7,119 nt of DNA from an uncultured Acidimicrobiaceae bacterium. Its GTDB lineage: Bacteria; Actinomycetota; Acidimicrobiia; Acidimicrobiales; Ilumatobacteraceae. Both the position numbers and the translations under genes were made by a program. Of this stretch, positions 6,029-7,119 are shown one piece after another. The DNA is taken from NCBI GenBank assembly GCA_903919215.1, contig CAIXHI010000355.1, positions 1 to 7,119 on the forward strand. Reading direction: 5' to 3'. The notes beneath the pieces are model-generated. The model saw only the letters and a program-made list of their open reading frames with translations. It ran no database searches and was not told the DNA's origin. Position 1 is the stretch's first letter. Each line of letters begins with the position of its first letter.

Positions 6029-6688
6029 ATGCCTGCGGTCGGTGAACACCATCCAGCCTTTGAAGAATATTGCAACTGCATCTTTGAGTTGCAAGAGGAC
6101 GACGTTGTCGTCATCCAAGCGCGTATTGCTGATCGGCTTCAGGTCAGCCGACCTGCGGTCAGCGAGATGGTGCGCCGACTCGAGGCCGAGGGCCTCGTCA
6201 CCACGGATGGCGCGATCAATCTCACCGAAACCGGGATGGCACTCGCCAAGCAGACCGTGCGTCGTCACCGCCTCGCTGAGCGATTCCTCTCCGATGTGTT
6301 GGGTCTGTCGTGGGCAGTGGCGCATCATGAGGCCGGCAGGTGGGAACACGTGATGAGCAGCGAGGTCGAGGAGGCACTTGACCGCGTGCTCGGCTACCCC
6401 ACCACCTGTCCGCACGGTAACCCGATCCCTTACTCCACCTATGCGGCGCCGCTCACCGTGCCGTTGGGCGAGATTGCCGTCGGCAAGACGTTCACGATCG
6501 CCCGCATCACCGAGGAACTCGAGTTCACCGAGGGCCTGCTCGACTTCCTAGAAGAGTCCGGCATCCTTCCAGGCCACCGTGGGCTGCTCACTGCGTCGTC
6601 ACCCGACGGCACCACCACCATCGAGATCGAGGGTCGCCACGTGGGCGTTGGCGCATATGCCAGCAACCGCATCATGGTGATCGCGTGA
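6029..6688 (+). CDS. DtxR/IdeR/MntR-family metal-dependent transcription regulator
   Basis: This 219-residue protein has the three-part DtxR layout. A winged helix-turn-helix (about 14-65) includes ARIADRLQVSRPAVSEMVRRLE. A dimerisation and metal domain (about 75-125) includes RHRLAERFL and RWEHVMSSEVEE, followed by CPHGNPIP (127-134). An SH3/FeoA-like C-terminal domain covers about 145-219. Against DtxR as I recall it, ancillary-site ligands His79, Glu83 and His98 are kept (His80, Glu84, His99), and the SH3 ligand pair appears as Glu162 and Glu165 (Gln to Glu). In the primary site Glu105 and His106 are kept (Glu106, His107), but Met10 is Glu13 and Cys102 is Gly103. It should bind DNA as a metal-loaded dimer; iron is usual for the family, manganese is plausible here. 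It overlaps a lipoprotein gene by GTGA and is divergent from the TrpB2-like gene. No clear operator is seen. Confidence 0.92.
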   Translation: MPAVGEHHPAFEEYCNCIFELQEDDVVVIQARIADRLQVSRPAVSEMVRRLEAEGLVTTDGAINLTETGMALAKQTVRRHRLAERFLSDVLGLSWAVAHHEAGRWEHVMSSEVEEALDRVLGYPTTCPHGNPIPYSTYAAPLTVPLGEIAVGKTFTIARITEELEFTEGLLDFLEESGILPGHRGLLTASSPDGTTTIEIEGRHVGVGAYASNRIMVIA

Positions 6689-7083
6689 TCCGTCGCACCG
6701 CACTCGCGGCAACGGTGTTGCTGACGCTCAGTGCGTGCAGTCCCACGACCTACAACTCATCGGCGGACACGACGCTCCCGGCATCCACGTCCAGCACCCT
6801 GCCAGCGGGCACGCTGCAGGAACTGTTGCCGCGGCTGCAGCACGAGGTCGCCGGGTTGTCGGCGCTCGTCGTCACCGGTAACGGCGATGGCGAGTCGGCG
6901 ACACGCATCGAGCAGTACTGGGCAGCGATCCAGCCCGAGGTGGCCGCAGGTTGGCCCGACCTCGTCGAGGACTTCGACTTCGCGGTGCGCCTGTGCCGCA
7001 GCGCCGCAGACCGTCGCCGCCCGGCGAACGCCGACCGAGCGGCCAAGAACCTCGATGCGTTGGCTGTCGCGATCCTGGGCTGA
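6685..7083 (+). CDS. small predicted lipoprotein coupled to the DtxR-type regulator
   Basis: This 132-residue protein begins with a lipoprotein signal: a basic start (MIRR), a hydrophobic core (about 5-15) and the lipobox LSAC (15-18), so Cys18 would be lipidated and the mature protein held on the outer face of the membrane. A Ser/Thr-rich linker (about 19-42) follows, then a probably helical domain (about 43-132) containing TRIEQYWAAIQPEV, VEDFDFAVRLC and a basic RRRPANADRAAKN stretch, with one further cysteine (Cys104). The GTG start shares GTGA with the regulator's stop codon, so the two are probably translated together. I do not recognise the family. The link to a metalloregulator suggests a role in metal binding, sensing or transport, but this is inference only. 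No membrane segment beyond the signal is visible. Confidence 0.82.
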   Translation: MIRRTALAATVLLTLSACSPTTYNSSADTTLPASTSSTLPAGTLQELLPRLQHEVAGLSALVVTGNGDGESATRIEQYWAAIQPEVAAGWPDLVEDFDFAVRLCRSAADRRRPANADRAAKNLDALAVAILG

Positions 7084-7119
7084 TCAGAGCATCGAGGCAG
7101 GCAGCGGCTGACTGTGCAC
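7084..7119 (-). CDS. possible C-terminal tail of a convergent gene (cut by window edge)
   Basis: The minus strand is open from base 7119 to a TGA at 7086-7084 and reads VHSQPLPASML before the stop. The stop directly abuts the lipoprotein stop codon, as is common for convergent gene pairs. With eleven codons visible, neither reality nor function can be judged; the stretch may be plain intergenic DNA. Confidence 0.25.
   Translation of the reverse strand: MHSQPLPASML

Overview
This is a high-GC bacterial window whose codons mostly end in G or C. Gene content (a DtxR/IdeR-type metalloregulator, a TrpB2-type enzyme, a short lipoprotein, possible leaderless starts) suggests an actinobacterium. Acidimicrobiia would fit, but that placement is inference. 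No rRNA, tRNA, CRISPR array, transposase or phage gene is visible.

Layout, left to right: (1) the N-terminal 125 codons of an alpha/beta hydrolase on the minus strand, running off the left edge; (2) a 61-base divergent promoter region; (3) a two-gene plus-strand operon with a 4-base GTGA overlap, encoding a YjjI-family glycyl radical enzyme and its YjjW-type radical-SAM activase; (4) a 159-base gap holding two near-identical 46-base hairpin-forming repeats and an 8-base tandem repeat; (5) a stand-alone superfamily 2 (ResIII-like) helicase on the plus strand; (6) a convergent minus-strand TrpB2-like PLP enzyme; (7) a second short divergent promoter region; (8) a DtxR-family regulator overlapping by GTGA with a small predicted lipoprotein; (9) 36 bases at the right edge that could be the tail of a minus-strand gene.

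The clearest functional unit is the radical pair. The activase would use a [4Fe-4S] cluster and S-adenosylmethionine to place a radical on Gly469 of the larger protein, which then acts on a substrate that cannot be named from the sequence. The activase appears to lack the cysteine-rich ferredoxin-like insert expected in YjjW proteins. The regulator has the DtxR fold, but two primary metal ligands are changed (Met to Glu, Cys to Gly), so its metal may not be the usual iron. The TrpB2-like protein keeps the PLP lysine and the phosphate-binding loop, but has Cys where Ser is usual near the PLP ring nitrogen, and no trpA is next to it.

Three starts (YjjI, TrpB2-like, DtxR) share a TANNNT hexamer exactly 6 bases upstream of a possible start codon, suggesting leaderless transcripts. 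I see no convincing wholly new multi-gene system; the best leads are the radical pair with its reduced activase, the hairpin repeats, and the altered regulator with its coupled lipoprotein.
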